Shown: positions 27,415-39,900, counted from the first letter of the stretch. The stretch is DNA of 64,000 bases from Mesorhizobium ciceri WSM4083 (GCF_000519305.1 NZ_JAFG01000006.1:545209-609208), one strand, 5' to 3'. Made by a program: numbers and translations. Notes: a model not told the origin generated them from the letters alone.

Positions 27415-27960
27415 TCATAGATCGTCGCCCCCTGACGGCGCACAGGCCATCAGGTCATAAACGCCCTTGTCCTCGACGACCGCGAAGCCCAGCGCCAGGT
27501 AAAGCCGTCTCGCCGGATTGTTCTTCTCGACATGGATCGAGGCTGATTTGCCGGCTAACCATGCCTCGTCGATGAGATCGCGCAGCAGTGCGGTGCCGTA
27601 GCCCTTGCGGCGATGCTCCGGCAGGAAAGCGATGTCGATGATGCGGTGCTGGCTCGGCCAGCGCTCGATGTAGAGGCGGCCGATGTCTTCGCTATCGCGT
27701 TCCACCACCAGCCAGTCGGCCTCGGGATAGTGTTTTCGGTAATGCGCGTGCTGGGCCTGGAACTGCATACCGAGGAATTCGGCCTTCTGCGCCTCGCTCC
27801 ACGACGTCACCGCGAGTTCTTCCATGCGCGTCGAAGCATAGAGCCGCGACAGGAACGGCAAGTCCGCCTCCGCTGCCGCACGACAGCGGAGCCCGGCCGT
27901 GTCAGACCGGGTCCAGGCCGGACGGGCCTGCTTGCCTTCCGCCCCGCTGCCGGAAACCAA
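27415..27960 (-). CDS. GNAT-family N-acetyltransferase in collar cluster
   Basis: This protein of up to 181 residues has a full GNAT core: LRCRAAAEADLPFLSRLYAST, DIGRLYIERWPSQHRIIDIAFLPEHRRKGYGTALLRDLIDEA with the R-R-K-G-Y-G-T cofactor loop, and NPARRLYLALGFAVVEDKGVYDLM. No ATG precedes the domain; TTG 27960, three bases after the upstream stop, is the best start, implying translational coupling to the propeller gene. The position at the end of the collar gene row suggests it may modify a cluster protein, but that is inference. Confidence 0.82.
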   Translation of the reverse strand: MVSGSGAEGKQARPAWTRSDTAGLRCRAAAEADLPFLSRLYASTRMEELAVTSWSEAQKAEFLGMQFQAQHAHYRKHYPEADWLVVERDSEDIGRLYIERWPSQHRIIDIAFLPEHRRKGYGTALLRDLIDEAWLAGKSASIHVEKNNPARRLYLALGFAVVEDKGVYDLMACAPSGGDDL

Positions 27961-27963
27961 CCG

Positions 27964-29262
27964 TCAGACCGGCGGCGTCAGGTCGCGCACGACGATGGTC
28001 TGGTTGACGTTGCTGTCGGCAAGCGACACCCAGGAATATTCCCACTCTGTGCTGTCGATGCTCATCTGCGACAGCGTCCACAGCGAATTGGAATTGCCGG
28101 CGGCACCGCTCAACAGGCTGAACACCGCGAGGCGGCCATCGGCATTGTAGTCGAGCATCAGCCGCGTGTTGGCGTTGGAAGCGTTGAAGTCGCGCCATCC
28201 CGACCAGTTCTGCGTGGCAGCATCGTACTGCGCGTTGAACTCGTGCACATGCTGTACGTCGGATGCGACAAGCATGATGTCGCCATTGCCCTCGATGCCG
28301 GCGGCCAGCGTATATTTGCCGACCCTGCTGTAGCCTGTGGTTGCCCAAGGCGTCCATGTGGCGGTTCCGGCCGGTTTCTGGCGCGTGTGCAGGGCTTGGC
28401 CGCCCTTGGTCAAGGCGAACAGATTGGTGGCGCCCAGCGGACCGACAATCGGCGCCATTGCGATGAACCCGCCGGTGCCTGGAGTGTCGATCTGCACCCA
28501 GCCCGTCCAGTCCGCAACCTTTAGCGCCTGCGCCTTATTCTGCTGGCAGCGGTAGAGATTGGCTCCTGAATTGATGCCGAACAACGCAATGGTCCCGTCG
28601 GCCTGGCGTACCGCTGAGATCGACACCAGTCCGCCGGGAATCTGCAGCCAGTCGCTCCACATCTTGACGGGCGGAACGCGTTCCTCGACGGTGACGACGA
28701 TCGGCGTGGAGGTGCCGGGCGGCGTGATGGTTTTCTGCACCTGCACGATCTGGTCCGGGTTCTGGTAGATCCACCAGATGCGCGCCTGGTTGTCGAGGAC
28801 GAAGAGTTCGATGCGGCCATCAACATCACGTGCCATCGAAAAGCCGTAGTAGCTGGCGGCGCCGGCCGGCGCGCCGATGTTCATCGGCGCGGTCCATTTG
28901 TCGATCGGGCCGACCTGATTGGCATCCTCGGTGATGAAGAACAGATTGGGGCTGCCTGACAGCTGGGCGACGACGGCCACCCTTCCGTCCCTGGTGATGC
29001 CGGCCGTCATCTGCACGAAGGTGCCTGGAGCGATGATCGACCAGGCGGCGGGCCACGGTCCGTTCGGCGCGGTCTGTGCCTTCTGGATCAGGCGCCCGGC
29101 CGACGTATCGATGGCCACCACCATCAGCCGCGACAGTTCGAAGAAGGAAGCGCCGGCTGGCATGCTCTGGAAGATGGGCGCGGTCGGCGACGTGGCCGTC
29201 GCGGCCGTCTTCTTGGCTGCGGGGGTCGGCGCTTTGGACTTTGGTGCTGCTGTCTTGGCCAT
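27964..29262 (-). CDS. Beta-propeller-like protein (PLL-lectin-like repeats) in collar cluster
   Basis: This 432-residue protein has a Lys/Ala/Pro-rich N-terminus (about 1-30) and no signal peptide. From about 45 onward it has repeated blades of the form G-R-x-x-(V/L)-(F/V)-x-(L/V)-x-x-x-x-x-(L/I)-(Y/W/F), for example DGRIELFVLDNQARIWWIYQ, DGTIALFGINSGANLYRCQQ and DGRLAVFSLLSG. This is the look of PLL/fucose-lectin-type propellers. Sugar binding is possible but not shown. It follows three collar genes on the same strand, 29 bases after the last. Confidence 0.65.
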   Translation of the reverse strand: MAKTAAPKSKAPTPAAKKTAATATSPTAPIFQSMPAGASFFELSRLMVVAIDTSAGRLIQKAQTAPNGPWPAAWSIIAPGTFVQMTAGITRDGRVAVVAQLSGSPNLFFITEDANQVGPIDKWTAPMNIGAPAGAASYYGFSMARDVDGRIELFVLDNQARIWWIYQNPDQIVQVQKTITPPGTSTPIVVTVEERVPPVKMWSDWLQIPGGLVSISAVRQADGTIALFGINSGANLYRCQQNKAQALKVADWTGWVQIDTPGTGGFIAMAPIVGPLGATNLFALTKGGQALHTRQKPAGTATWTPWATTGYSRVGKYTLAAGIEGNGDIMLVASDVQHVHEFNAQYDAATQNWSGWRDFNASNANTRLMLDYNADGRLAVFSLLSGAAGNSNSLWTLSQMSIDSTEWEYSWVSLADSNVNQTIVVRDLTPPV

Positions 29263-29291
29263 CGTATCGGTCCTGCCCTGTTGACTCGGTG

Positions 29292-29816
29292 TCAGCCTCT
29301 TGGTGGGAAAACGCCTTGCAGCGCGATGCAGAAATAACAGGTGAGATAGGGCTGCATATTGTTGTGCGGCTGGTCGCCGCCGGCAGGCGATATCGTCTGG
29401 TCCGACAGCGACACCATGCTGCCTGGCGCGACATATGCATTTCCCTGGCTTGACTTGGCGAACGCATTGCCGGGAGCGATGTTGCTGTCCCCGCTGACAA
29501 GCGAAGGAGCGGCCTGAACGAAATGGGTATGCATCGGCATCTCGGACTCCAGCAGGGACACCGTTTCAGAACCACCGGTTTCACCGAGATCATGCAACGA
29601 CAGGCCCGGCCCCTGCCCCGGGTGCATCGGCGCGCGGCCTTGCAAATCCGGCAAGGCGAAGTTGGACTTGCCGTTGCCGCCATAAGTGGTGCCGAGCAAC
29701 GAGAACAGTGCGGTGTTCTGCGACAGCGGCAGCAATTGACCATCGCACCAGGCCCAGCCCTTGGGCGCGAAATTGAACGGAAAGATGCGGATTTCGGCAA
29801 CGAACGGATCAGCCAT
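29292..29816 (-). CDS. Phage-tail-collar (MdpB-like) protein 1
   Basis: This 174-residue protein starts at ATG 29816. It follows the tail-collar pattern: VAEIRIFPFNFAPKGWAWCDGQLLPLSQNTALFSLLGTTYGGNGKSNFALPDLQGRAPMH, then GETGGSETVSLLESEMPMHTH, a variable middle, and the closing FCIALQGVFPPRG. It is the third of three paralogues in a row. These free-standing collar proteins (microcystin-dependent protein family) occur outside prophages in many bacteria and their function is not settled. No other phage structural gene is nearby. Confidence 0.9.
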   Translation of the reverse strand: MADPFVAEIRIFPFNFAPKGWAWCDGQLLPLSQNTALFSLLGTTYGGNGKSNFALPDLQGRAPMHPGQGPGLSLHDLGETGGSETVSLLESEMPMHTHFVQAAPSLVSGDSNIAPGNAFAKSSQGNAYVAPGSMVSLSDQTISPAGGDQPHNNMQPYLTCYFCIALQGVFPPRG

Positions 29817-29827
29817 GACGGTCCTCT

Positions 29828-30331
29828 TTAAGTCGGCGAAGGGAATATGCCGAACAGCGAGATGATGAAGTCGACGCACAGATAGGGCTGGAAATTGCTG
29901 TGTGGCTGGCTGCCGCCGCGGCTGCCGAGAAATTGGGTGCTCATTGGCACCGACGGGCCGGCGTTGATGAACGCATTGACCTGACCTGATCTGCCGATGA
30001 CGCTTTGGCTGGGGTTCGGCTGATTGGCGACGTCGCTCGAGGCCAGCAAGGCGTGGGTATGCGCCGGAATTTGCTGGATTGTCAGCGTGATGTCCTCCGC
30101 GCCTCCCGTCTCGGCTAGGATGAACCCGTTGCCCTGGTGGATGGGAAGGCGGCCGCGTAGGTCAGGCAGCGCGAAGGTGCTCTCGCCATCGCCGCCATAG
30201 GTGGTGCCTATCAGTTGGAAAAGCGTCTCGTTCTCGGAGATGGGCAGCAACTGCCCCTCGCAGAACATCCAGCCGGCCGGCGCGAAGTTACCGGCAAACA
30301 TCCGAACTTCGCCAACATAGGGTTGTGCCAT
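29828..30331 (-). CDS. Phage-tail-collar (MdpB-like) protein 2
   Basis: This 167-residue protein has the same pattern as its neighbours: VGEVRMFAGNFAPAGWMFCEGQLLPISENETLFQLIGTTYGGDG, FALPDLRGRLPIHQGNG, GGAEDITLTIQQIPAHTH and a C-terminal FIISLFGIFPSPT. It starts at ATG 30331, 12 bases from each neighbour, so all three are one transcript. The three copies diverge mainly in the segment between HTH and the C-terminal YL motif, which suggests different partners. Confidence 0.9.
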   Translation of the reverse strand: MAQPYVGEVRMFAGNFAPAGWMFCEGQLLPISENETLFQLIGTTYGGDGESTFALPDLRGRLPIHQGNGFILAETGGAEDITLTIQQIPAHTHALLASSDVANQPNPSQSVIGRSGQVNAFINAGPSVPMSTQFLGSRGGSQPHSNFQPYLCVDFIISLFGIFPSPT

Positions 30332-30343
30332 GATCGCGTTTCC

Positions 30344-30847
30344 TCAGGTCGGCGATGGGAAAATGCCCTGCAGGGCAATGCAGAAACTCAATGCCAGAAA
30401 AGGCTGCATATTGAGATGTGCCTGGCTGTCGCCGATATTGGTGACGGTGCCGGAAGCCATGGCACCGAGATTTTGCACCGGGCCATAAAGGAGGTTCGGC
30501 GTGCTGTTGCCCAGGACGTTGTTTGCGGGAAGGTTGCTCACGCCGGTGGCGGACGATGCGTTGGCGGCGTGTACATGGGTAGGCATTTCAGCAATGGACA
30601 GCGTGTGGGCCTGCTCGCCCCCGCGCTCGCCCAGCGTATGGCCGGCGCCGACATGGATAGGCATGCGTCCGCGATAGTCGGGAAGCGCGAAATTCACCCG
30701 ACCGTCGCCGCCGAAGGTGGTGCCGAGCAGCGAAAACAACGCCTGGTTCTGATTGATGGGCAGGAGCTGGCCGTTGCAGAGTGCCCAGCCTTTTGGCGCG
30801 AACACGAACGACATGATTCTGATTTCCGACAAGAACGGCTCAGACAT
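30344..30847 (-). CDS. Phage-tail-collar (MdpB-like) protein 3
   Basis: This 167-residue protein starts at ATG 30847 (MSEPFLSEIRIMSFVFAPKGWALCNGQLLP). It has FALPDYRGRMPIHVGAGHTLGERGGEQAHTLSIAEMPTHVH and ends FCIALQGIFPSPT. It is the first collar gene after the giant adhesin, 134 bases downstream on the same strand. That gap contains an AT-rich stretch and a GTCGACA/TGTCGAC inverted repeat (30899-30905 and 30937-30943), so it may have its own promoter. Confidence 0.9.
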   Translation of the reverse strand: MSEPFLSEIRIMSFVFAPKGWALCNGQLLPINQNQALFSLLGTTFGGDGRVNFALPDYRGRMPIHVGAGHTLGERGGEQAHTLSIAEMPTHVHAANASSATGVSNLPANNVLGNSTPNLLYGPVQNLGAMASGTVTNIGDSQAHLNMQPFLALSFCIALQGIFPSPT

Positions 30848-30981
30848 AAGTCCTCTCCCCAAATGCTTGTACTGACCTTACGGCCACTGCATTAGCAAGT
30901 CGACAGAAATCTTTAAGAAAATTTACATCGCTCTATTGTCGACGGGCATGCCTAATTCTTCGTAAGTATTTCCCGTCGAAA

Positions 30982-33900
30982 TTAGTTAGTCGGCACGAGA
31001 ACCAGTCCGCCATTATGTCCGCCAGGCACCGCCGCATAGGCCGGCGCGCCGCCGGCGTCGATCGCAGTCGCCAGGTTCGACGAATTCGTGACCGTGTTGC
31101 CGCCGGCATTCCAGGTAGCGAGGGCGCTCGCCGCGTTGTTGGCGCCGCCGACAAAGTTCTGGAAATACAGGTGCGAGGTGTCGCTGCCCAAGCGTGCCAG
31201 GAATCCATAGTCGTCGGCCGGCTGGCCAAGGGTCACGGTGTTGCCGCTGATGTTGAGGTAGGTGGTCGTGAGATCGCCGTCGTTGGAACCCGCGCGCACA
31301 TCGATGGCAGGAGTACCAAGGCCCGCCGTACCACTGCCGGAGGTGGTGATGTTGTTGTTCTTGATCGTCAGATCGAGCGAGCCGTTGTCCAAACTCGGAC
31401 CGGCGCCGTCGCCATGCGGTGTGGCAAAGATCGCCGGATCTTGGCCGGTCTTGGTGATCGTGTTGCCGATGATCTCGATGATGCCGGTCGAGGCGTCCTC
31501 CGGATGGATGTAGATTGCCGAACCCACCGAACCAACGCCGCCGCCCTGGATGTCGGCATTGTTGTTGATGCGGCCCATGATGACGGCATTGTTGATGCCG
31601 AACACGTTGATGACCGGACCGCCATTGCCATAGATCTTCTTGTTGTTGAGGATATTGAAATTCAGATGCGCGGTGTCCTCGGCGTTGAGGCCGATGGCGC
31701 GGCCCGTGCCGCCTTGCGGGTCGAACGTGTTGCCGTTGCCGCCCGTGCCGCCGTCGGTGATGTTGACGTTCAGCGTCGAGGTGTCGCGGGCGAAGGCCTC
31801 GACACCGGAGGTCCTGAGGCTGAGGAAGTTGCTGTTCGAGATGTTGAGCGTCGCGTTGGCGTTGCCAAAGGCTTCGAAATTGAGCCCTTGCGCGCCGTTT
31901 GTTGTGGAAAGCTTCGTGTTGCTGAACGTGCTACTGGCAATGTTCAGCGTCAGGCTCGTGCCTGCGCCGTTGCGGATGTCGACCAGATTGTCACCGCCAG
32001 CGCCGGCCGTGAAGCTGAACGTGGAATTGGTGATCGATGATGTGCCGGTAAGATTGTAGAACCGCATGCCGCCTTCGAAGACGGCATCGCCGAAGCCAGT
32101 CACCGTGGTGTTGGCGATCGTCAGGTTCGAGACGTTCTGGCCGTTGATGCCGACCTGGACGCCGCCGTTCAAATTCAAATTGGTGAACGCTGCCGTCGCC
32201 ACGCCGCTCATGTTGATCGCCGCCTGGGCAGCGCTGTTGAACGTCGGGCCGTCGACATTGTTCAGCGTACCGTTGCCGGTATTGGCATTGGTGAAGTTCA
32301 TGTTCGAAAGCGACAGATTCTTCGTCGACGTGAACAGCGCACCTTGCGCTGTGTTCTGGATTGTGCCGCCGGAACCAGCCGTAACCCCGACGCCCGTCAC
32401 CGTCAGGCCACCATTGCCGGCAGCGAGGCCGGTGTTGTTGAGCACAATGCCGTTGATGGCGCCGCTGGCCGAAATGCTTTGGAACGTCAGCCCGCTGGCG
32501 CCGATATTCGTGTTGACGACGTTGAGCGCCGTCGCGGTGCCCGAACTGATGACGCTGCCGGTGCCGGTGGCGCTGACCGTGCCGCCGCCCGTCGCGCTGA
32601 AGCCGGCCACGTTGGCGCCCGTCAGCGTCAAGGTATTGGCGAAATTGATCGTGGAGCCAGTGTTGGTGGCAAGAGCGATACCGCCACTCGAAACGGTCGC
32701 CGAAATCGTTCCGTTGAAAGTCACCGTACCACCGGTGCGCCCGGAGAGGCTGACCACGTTGCCGCCGCTGGTCTTGGCGATCGACCCGCCATAGGTGACG
32801 CTTGCCGAGCCGCCCGAGCCGAGGAAGGCCACGCCGCTGGCGCCGGTCAGCGAGCCGGTGCCAAGATTGACGGTGCCGGGGCCGGTGACGCCGCTGACCA
32901 CGACGTTGTTGGCGCCGCCCGTCGAAGTCGTCGACGAGAAGTTGATGCCGGTCGTCGTGGCGACGCCGTTGAGGTTGATCGCCTGCGCAACGCTGGAACT
33001 GACCGTGCCCGTCGTGACATTGACCGTACCGCCATTGATGGCGCTGAAGCCGGTGGTGCTAATGGTGACGATGCCGATGTTGGCGAAGCTGACAGTAGAG
33101 GTGGTGGCGTTGTTGTCGATCGCCACGGCCGTGCCGGTCAGCGCCGTCGTCGTGCCGAGAGCGACGCCGCCGGTGAAGCTGACCGTGTTGGCCGCCGTCG
33201 CGCCGGAAACGCTGATGCCGCTCGCCGTGCCATTCGCCACGACCGACCCGGCAAAGGCGAAACTGCCGCCACTGCGGCCCGTTATCGTGACCGCCGTGCC
33301 GCTCGACGTGTCGGGGACGCCGACAAAGCTCGCCGCATCGAAGGTGATGGCCGCGTTGCCGCCGGTGACCTTGATCCCGCCGCCGGCGCCGCCCGTGACA
33401 TCGACATTGGTGCCGATGATCGTACCGCCCGGCCCGGATGCACCGCCGAAGGCGATGCCGGTGCCGGTCGTGTTCGTGGTGATGTTGAGGTTGGTCAGCG
33501 TCGTCGTGCCGGTCGCGTTGCGGATGTCGAAGGCAATGCCGGTGGCGCCTGTGCTGCTGACGTTGCTGATGGTGGTGTTGAGCGCGTTGACGATGACGTC
33601 GCTGGCATTGCTGGAGAACGTCACATGGTCGATCGTCGTATTGGCCGACGGCGTGATCTCGACACCGGCGATCAGGAAATTCTTGATCGTCATGTTGCTG
33701 ATGATGGTACCCGTCGTCGTACCACCGCTATTGTCCTTGATACCGCGCGCCGCACCCGTCGGGCTGCCGTCGAGAATGAAGCCATCGATGATGTTACCGC
33801 TGGCGCCGAGCGTGATGGCGTTGCTGCCATTGCCGGTCGTCAGCGTCGCCGCGCCGTCCGGCGTCTGGTCGATGATCGAGATGCTGTTGCTGGAAAGCTG

Positions 33901-36900
33901 GATGGTGGACGGCACCGTCAGCGCCAGATTGATGGCGCCATTGCTGAAGCCACGCACCTGCTCGCCGTCGCCAAGCACCAGCGTGTTGTCGGCATTGGTG
34001 CCCGCCGCGCTGATAACGCCGCCGTTGTTGACAAGGACGAGGATGTCGCTGGCGACAGACGCCGCTTCGGCCGTCGAAAGCGTCGCCAGATTGTTCTGGT
34101 CGCGGCCGGTGCCGTCGCCGCTGGGGCTGGCGCCGACGAAATAGATCTTGCCGACGCCGAAGCCGAGGCCCGGGCTGGTCGTGAGGTTCACATCCTGGAA
34201 ATTGTAGGTGCCGGCGACCGGCGCGCTGGCCGCATCGATGCCGACATTGGCGCCGAGGGTCGAATTCTTGTCGGTCACCGATTCGCCGTCGCCATAAGTG
34301 AAGGCGAGATTGGTCGTGCTGCCGAGGAACACGCCGGTGTTGACGCCGGCAATGCTCGAGCTGGCGCCGCCGACCACGGCGTCGCCGAGGCGCACGATCT
34401 GGCCGCCGATGGCACCGCGCAGATCGACGCCGATCGAGGTGCCGGCGGCAGCCGCGTTGGTGACATCGAAGTCATTGGCCGTCACCGCCGCGTTGATCGT
34501 CGCGCCGTTGAGGTCGAAGGCGACGCCCGTCGTGCTGTTCAGGCCAATGTCGAGGTTGGCGAAGGACAGCGCCGCGCCGAGCGTGCCGGAAACATCGACG
34601 CCGCGCGTGGTGATGCCTTGCAGATTGACCGTGCCGAGCGCGATTGCGCCGCCGCCGGAGGAGGCGATGCTGTTCAGCGTTATGCCGCTTGCAGCAGACG
34701 TGGTGGAAACCGAGTTGAAGTTGACGCCGCCGGCGCCGGCCATCACGCCGTCGAGACGCAGGGCGATGCCGCTGTCGGCCGAAATCGTGTTGCCGCTGCC
34801 GGTAACGCTGATCGTGCCGCCGCCGATGGCAACGAAGCCATCCGCGCTCGTCGTCGTTATCGCCAGCCCGCCGCCGCTGAAATTGATCGTCGCGCCGGTG
34901 TTGTTGACCACGCCAACGGCCGTGTTGATGCCAGTGTTGAAAGAATAGGACGGACCGGCGAAATTGATCGTTCCGCCGCTGTTGCCGGTGACCTGGATAC
35001 CCTGGAACGTGGAGCTGACATTGCCGGTATCGAACGCGATGGTTCCGACCGCATGGTTGCGGATGTCGACGGCAAACCCGCCATTGGTGGCGATGCTGCC
35101 GTGATAGGCAACGCTGGCGCTGCCGCCATCGAGGAAGAAGCCCACGCCGGTGGGGTTGGTGATCGACGTTGCCGAACCGAAGGTGAAGGTGCCGCTGCCG
35201 GCAAGGATATCGATGCCGGCGTCACCGCCATTCAGCGTCGTCGTGCCGTTGAAATTGTAAATGCCGTTGGCATTGTTGAACTGCAGGCCGGTGCCCGCCG
35301 TGGCTGACAGCGCGCCGGTGCTGAAGGCGATCGTGCCGGCCGAGTGGTTGGCGACGCTGACCAGGGCGCCGGCATTTGCCTTGGTGATGTTACCGCTATA
35401 GGAGGCGCTAACCGTGCCGCCGCTGATATCGAAGGCCGTGCCGGTCGCGCCGGTGAGCGAGCCGGAGCCGAGGCTGACCGTGCCGGTGACATTGGCCAGG
35501 CTGACATTGTTGGTGCCGCCGCCGGACGATGTCGAGTCCAGCGCGATGGTGGCGGCGACGCCGGAAAGGCTGATCGCCTGGCCGCCGGTCGAGTTCACCG
35601 TCTCGGCACCGCCGGTGGCGGTGATGCCCATCGTGCCACCGGTTCCGGAGATGGCCGTGCCCGTGGTGGTGTCGATGGTCAGCCCGCCAGTGAAGCTGGT
35701 CGTGCCGCCATCTTGCGACAGGCCGATGCCGTTCGCGGTTTTGATGTCGGCGAGGCCGGTGACGTGGAGCGCGCCCGTCGCCACATGGATGCCGCCGCCA
35801 TTAGTCGCTGTGTTGTCCACCGTCACGGTGTTGAAGTTGAAGGTGCCGGTGTTGGTGGCGCTGGCATCGATGCCGAAGTCATCCGTGCCCGTGATGGTCG
35901 TCGCCCCGGTGACGGTGAAAGTGCCGGCGACACCGTCGAAAATGATGCCGTTGGTACCGCCGCTTGCGCTAACGCTATTGAGCGTCAAGTTGACCGTCAG
36001 TGGATCGAGATTGAATGCAGCGCCGTTGGTCGTGTCGACTGAACCGCCGCTGCTGTTCAGCGTGAAGACGTTGCCCACTAGCTTGGTGTTGACGAAGACG
36101 CCGGTTTGGCCATCGTTGGCGACGTTGAAGGTGCCCAGATCAAGCGTGCCGCTGGTGCCGGTGAAGTTGATGCCAACGCCCTGGACACGCGCGCCTGGCG
36201 TGCCGACTATGAGCGTGCCGGCATTGACGGTGCCGCCAGCGCCGTCGGCGTCGAAACGCACACCATTGAAGGCGATACCACCGCTGTTGGCGCCACCGGT
36301 CACCGTATTGCCGGCAAAAGACCTGATCGCCACTGAGTTGTGGGTCGGATCGATGGTCGTACCGAAGAAGGCCGCCCCCAATCCCGATCCGGTCGACTGG
36401 AATGTGTTGCCGTCGATCGAGGCGAGAAGCGTATCGGCGGTTACACTGCTTGAGGAGAAGTTGAGCGCATTGCCTCCGGCCGCGATATCGTTGTTCCTGA
36501 GCACGAAGTTCGAGGCGCTGGCCGCATCGACAGAGATGCCGGTGCCGGAGCCGAGATTGCGCACGATCAGATTCTCGATGCCGGCGGTGATCGTACCGGT
36601 GCCTGATGTCGGCAGGCTGATGACCGAGGTGGCATTGTTGGCTGAGAGGATCGGCCGCAGCGTGTCGATGCCGGTCGGCGCCGCGATGATCGGCGTGTTC
36701 TGCACCGTGGTGAAGTGGAACGCAGCGGATGCGCCACCGCCGGCATCGATACCGAGTTGAGAGACGTCGATGGCCACGTCGTCGCTCTTGAACGAGATCA
36801 GCACCTGGCCGTCGTCGAGCACGAACGACGTCGCACCCAGGTCGATCGTCTCCTGGTTGCCGTCGACGGTCTTGTCGATCAGCACCACGACGTTGGCCGT

Positions 36901-39900
36901 GGAAGCCTGCGCTCCCGCATAGCTGCCCGGATTGGCGAGGCTGCCGTCGCCGGTGCCGCCTTCGATGACATAGTAGGTGCTGACCGCCGACAGGTTGGAC
37001 GTGTCGCCGATGAAATTGACGTCATCGAAATCGTAGTCGCCGGATGTCGGCAGGCTGTCGGTCGTAGTGATGACATAGCCGCCGGTGGTCGAGATCAGCG
37101 ATTCAGCCGGGCCCTGGCCGTCGCCGAAGACCAGCTTGGCATTGGTGGCGCTGGAGAACTGGACGCCCTGCGCGACGTTGGTGATGGTCGAAGTCTGGCC
37201 GGCCGGGCCGGGGTTGTTGTTGATGCTGTCACCGAGCCGGATGAAGCCGGTGCCCGTCGTGCCGGCCATGTCGATGCCGAGCGTACCGGCAAAGCCGCCC
37301 CCGGCGACGTCAAAATCATCAGCCGAGATATTGCTTGTGCCGAGCGCCGCACCGTTGAGATCGAGGCCGATGGCGTTAGCGGCGTTGAGCCCGATGTTGA
37401 GGGCGACGGCACTCAGCGCCATACCATCGAAGGTACCGGAAATGTCGACACCGCGCGAGGTGATGCCCTGCAGGTTGACGACGCCGAGATTGATGGCGCC
37501 ACCGGCGTTGGTGACATTGTTGAATGCGATGCCGGTCGCCGCGCCATTGGCGGAAACCGAGGCGAAGTTGAGGCCGCCCGCGCCGACCGTCGCGCCGTCG
37601 AGCTTGAGTGCGGTTCCGGTTGTCGTGCTGATCGTGTTGTTGAGGCCGGTGATGCTGACCGTGCCGGCGCCGCTGGTGCTGGCGGTGAAGCCGGCGCCGC
37701 TGGTGGTGGTGATGACGAGGCCGCCATTGGTGAAATTGAGCGTGCCCTTGGTCTGCGGATCCGGCACGTACGCAGGTGCTTTGTAGATGGCATCGTTGGC
37801 GCCGGTGTTGAATATCTTCGACGTACCAGAGAAGGTGACCGTGCCGTTGGCCGAGCCGCCGATGGCGACACCCTTGCCACCGCTGTGATCGATGGTGCTC
37901 GAAATATCGTATATGCCTTCGGCATGGCCAAAGAAGTCGAAGGCCGTCGATGACGTGGTGGAAACGACGGAACCGCTCATGTTCAGACGGGTCGCGTCGC
38001 CGCTGGCGCTTAACACCGATCCCGCACCGACCGTGATCTCACCGTTGTAGGTCAGCGTGGTGAAGGCCAGGTCATTGCCGCCGCCGAGGCCGATGGCCGC
38101 AAGGGTGGTGTTCGTGATGCTGGCGCTGCCGTTGACGCCGACGTTGATGGTCCCGCCCTGCGAGGTCTGTAGGATGCCGAACTGGCCGCCATCGATGGTC
38201 AGGGTGGATCCAGTGACATTGGCGATGTTGACGGTGCCAACCTCGGGACCGCCGATGTCGAACCCGGCATATTGGACGTCGAGATCGATCGTGCCGGTGA
38301 AGTTGACCTCGCCGCCGGTGCTGCTCAGGGCGTACAGCGAGGCGCCGGTGTATCCGGTGTCCCTCAGGCCGCCGATGTTGACATCGCCGACGAGATTGGC
38401 GCCCGACAACGTCACGCCGGCACCGCCGGGGTCGCCGGGAAGGGCAGGGATGGTGGAGTCCGCCGTGATGCTGTCGAAGGTAATGCCGTCGCTGCCGACA
38501 TTGGCACCATACACCACAAGCCCGTCGCTGCCGGCATTGATCTTGTTGCCGGCGCCGGTGACGGTAATGATGGTGGAGGTTGCGTCAGCCGGGCCTAAAT
38601 CGCCAATTGCGACGAAGCCCGCCCCGGCCATTGTCGATATATCAAGGCCGCCATGGGTGAAGTCGATCGTGCTGTTGGTATTGAGGGCCGGGGCGCCTGA
38701 AGCGTAATTGCCAATGATACCCAAGCTCACGCCGTCCGTCGCGCCCGAGCTGATCACCTTGCTGGTGCCCGAGAAGGTGATCGCGGCCGCGTCGTTGCCG
38801 GCAACGACGATGTTGCCGCCGGCCGCCGCATTGGTATCGGTGAGATTGCCCGACAGCGTCACCGAGCCGCCGGTCATGCTCTGGATCGACACCGCGGCGC
38901 CGGCGCCGTTGGTGGCGATCGTCCCACCATAGGAGATATCAGCAGCGCCGCCGCTGGCTGATGTCGCCGAGCCGACATTGAACGAGGTGTCCGAACCGGT
39001 GTTGGTCAGCGTGCCGGTGCCGAAGTTTGCCGTGCCGGCCAGGTTCTCCAGGTCGATGCCGCTGCCGGAAGCGAAAGTCGCACTGGTCGAGGTGAAGTTG
39101 ATACCAGCCGTGATGCCGTCGAGCGCCACCGCCTGTGCGTTGGTGGCATTTATCGTGCCGGTCGTGACATTGACCGTGCCGCCACCGGAGGCGCTGAACG
39201 CCGTCACGCCATTCGTGGAAATGTCCAGGTCGGCGAAGGTGACCGTGAAACCCAGATTGCCGGCCAGCGAAACACCATTGCCGTTGACCGTCACCTTGTC
39301 GGTGAAGTTGACCAGGCCGCCGCTGCGGTTGGCGATCGAGATGCCGCCGCCGGTCAGCGTGCCCGCCGGTCCGCTGTTGGGCAAGGTGCCGCGCGTGACC
39401 GTGATGTTGCCGGCGCCGCCATCGACATCGAGCAGCGTGCCGGCGACGCTGACGTTGTTGTTGGTGATCGACAAATTGGTGTCGAGGCCGGCGACCTTGA
39501 ACGCCGTCTGGCCGGTGGCGACATTGGTGACCGTGACGCCCTGGATGACGATGCCGCCGACATTGCTGAAGCCGGCGGCATTCTGGTCGATGGTGAAGAC
39601 CGAGCCGCTGCCGCCGGTGAAGTCGAACGCGGTGTCGCGCACCTGGTTGCTGCCGAGCAACTGCAACGTATCGCCGCCCGTGCTCGTGACCACGCCCTCA
39701 TTGCCGGTGACGTTGCCGCCGGTGGCGCCGAGATTGCCCTGGACATTGATCGGCTGGATGGTGCCGGAGGTGAGGATCGAGCTGCCGTTGCCGAAGCCGG
39801 CGATCGACTGGCCCGAATCGAGCGTGAACGGCGTGACGCTGAGATCGACCGTGCCGACAAAGGCAAAGGTCAGCGTGCCGGTCATGGCATCGGCTTCGTC

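Noticed and set aside
27964..30847. Prophage or phage-tail remnant
   Set aside because: Only collar-domain proteins and a propeller protein are present, with no integrase, capsid, sheath, tube, baseplate or lysis genes; free-standing collar genes are common outside phages.
32344..35307. 987-codon plus-strand open frame antisense to the adhesin
   Set aside because: Same reason: a frame kept open by high GC and repeat composition on the opposite strand.
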